Positions 63,361-64,000 of a stretch of DNA of 64,000 nucleotides are shown here, piece by piece. The notes under the pieces are model-generated. The model did no database searches and was not told where the DNA came from. It saw only the letters and a list, made by a program, of their open reading frames with translations. How positions within the stretch are numbered: position 1 is the stretch's first letter; each line of letters begins with the position of its first letter. The position numbers and the translations under genes are program-made. This stretch comes from Rhizobium sp. NXC14 (GTDB taxonomy: Bacteria > Pseudomonadota > Alphaproteobacteria > Rhizobiales > Rhizobiaceae): the NCBI RefSeq assembly GCF_002117485.1, contig NZ_CP021032.1, positions 682,001 to 746,000 on the forward strand, given 5' to 3'.

Positions 63361-63545
63361 GCGCTGCGGCCCCTCATCCGGCTGCCGCCACCGACCGGGG
63401 TCGAGCCACGGGTCTCGACCCATCCTCCGGACCCCCGCAGGCGGGGCGAAGGTGATATGCCGCGGCCTCTCCGTCCCTCTCCGACCTGTCACAAGGCACG
63501 TCCCCTCGCCCCGTTTTACGGGGAGAGGGTTAGGATGAAGGGCAT
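63361..63545. repeat. RIME-like intergenic mosaic repeat
   Basis: GC-rich hairpins fill the gap after iclR. CCCGC-AG-GCGGG lies near 63435, and CCCTCGCCCCGT pairs with ACGGGGAGAGGG (63503-63514 / 63518-63529, one mismatch) around a TTT loop, followed by GGGTTAGG. This composition matches the dispersed intergenic mosaic elements of Rhizobium. It may also act as a terminator for iclR. Copy number elsewhere cannot be seen. Confidence 0.6.
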
Positions 63546-63659
63546 GCTTTACGGCATGCCAGACTGAGGCAGCCATGCCCAGGCAGCAGAAATTTCTATT
63601 TGAATAATCCATTCACGAGAAATAGGTTGCGGCAAAGACCATTCCTGGAGGAGGAAAAC

Positions 63660-64000
63660 GTGCTCATCGACACCCATTTGCATGTCATCGACCGGTCGGC
63701 GCTTTCCTATCCCTGGCTCTCCGGCGTGCCGGCTCTCGACCATGACTTTCTCTATGAGACCTATGCGGCCGAGGCGCGGCGCTGCGGCATTATGACGGCG
63801 CTGCATATGGAGGTCGATGTCGATCCGGTCGTCATGCAGGCCGAGACCGACCACATTGCCTCGATCGCCAAAAGGCAAGGCAGCCTGATTGCCGGGGCGA
63901 TTGTCTCCTGCCGTCCCGAGGAGGAAGGCTTTGCCGCCTATCTCGAGCTGCAAAAAGCCGATCCCTTCGTCAAGGGCTTCCGCCGCGTGCTGCATGTCGT
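63660..64000 (+). CDS. Amidohydrolase family protein, probable L-fuconolactonase (3' truncated)
   Basis: The window ends inside this gene; 113 residues are seen. It starts at a GTG preceded by GGAGGAGG and opens LIDTHLHVIDRSALSYPWLS, the metal-binding HxH of amidohydrolase_2 lactonases. RSALSYPWL is typical of L-fucono-1,5-lactonase and related sugar lactonases. The position beside fuconate dehydratase, SDR and IclR supports hydrolysis of L-fuconolactone to L-fuconate. Confidence 0.82.
   Translation, partial: MLIDTHLHVIDRSALSYPWLSGVPALDHDFLYETYAAEARRCGIMTALHMEVDVDPVVMQAETDHIASIAKRQGSLIAGAIVSCRPEEEGFAAYLELQKADPFVKGFRRVLHV

Overview
The window is GC-rich alphaproteobacterial DNA, most like a member of the Rhizobiaceae (Rhizobium type). 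The signs are a minCDE operon with tandem CtrA boxes, an alpha-r14-type small RNA with repeated CCUCCUCCC loops, a DUF1127 micro-protein, a short Rhizobium-type flagellin, a glxA/glutamine-synthetase-like/sarcosine-oxidase-like block of the kind known on the Sinorhizobium meliloti megaplasmid, and an intergenic mosaic-type repeat. In relatives minCDE lies on a secondary replicon, so a chromid or megaplasmid origin is plausible; this is inference. No rRNA, tRNA, CRISPR array, transposase or complete mobile element was seen.

Layout. 1-1.6 kb: a 5'-truncated TspO gene, a conserved hypothetical gene and decayed DNA with an ABC-ATPase remnant. 1.6-8.2 kb: an amine or amino-acid catabolic locus (D-threonine-aldolase-like enzyme, M81/MlrC-like amidase, NTF2-like protein, divergent RidA, RpiR regulator, SDR, MFS carrier). 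8.3-17.8 kb: ROK regulator, DMT exporter, AraC regulator, cytoplasmic GH20 hexosaminidase, a frameshifted flagellin gene, a DHA2 multidrug transporter, a small secreted protein and a cupin. 18-21.3 kb: a 1093-residue GH94-like protein resembling 1,2-beta-oligoglucan phosphorylases. 21.3-23.9 kb: kduI-kduD-gntR for unsaturated uronates. 23.9-24.4 kb: the small RNA and the DUF1127 gene. 24.6-34.1 kb: exonuclease, amine oxidase, aldo-keto reductase, LuxR regulator, a spermidine/putrescine-type ABC operon and an SDR.

34.3-60.1 kb is the centrepiece: an apparently complete pathway for methylated amines. Tmm oxidises trimethylamine to its N-oxide. Tdm (tandem DUF1989 plus GcvT) demethylates the N-oxide to dimethylamine. 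DmmDABC oxidises dimethylamine to methylamine. GmaS, MgsABC and MgdABCD pass methylamine through gamma-glutamylmethylamide and N-methylglutamate to glutamate. FolD and PurU deal with methylene-tetrahydrofolate. GlxA and an XRE/cupin protein are the likely regulators. An APC permease divergent from tdm is a candidate importer. The minCDE operon and a small PAS/chemoreceptor-like protein sit between tdm and the rest.

60.2-64 kb: an L-fucose/L-fuconate oxidation module (L-fuconate dehydratase, SDR dehydrogenase, IclR regulator, start of an amidohydrolase/lactonase). Most genes lie in tight unidirectional clusters. Several convergent gene ends carry clear hairpins, and several divergent intergenic regions hold inverted repeats that look like operators.
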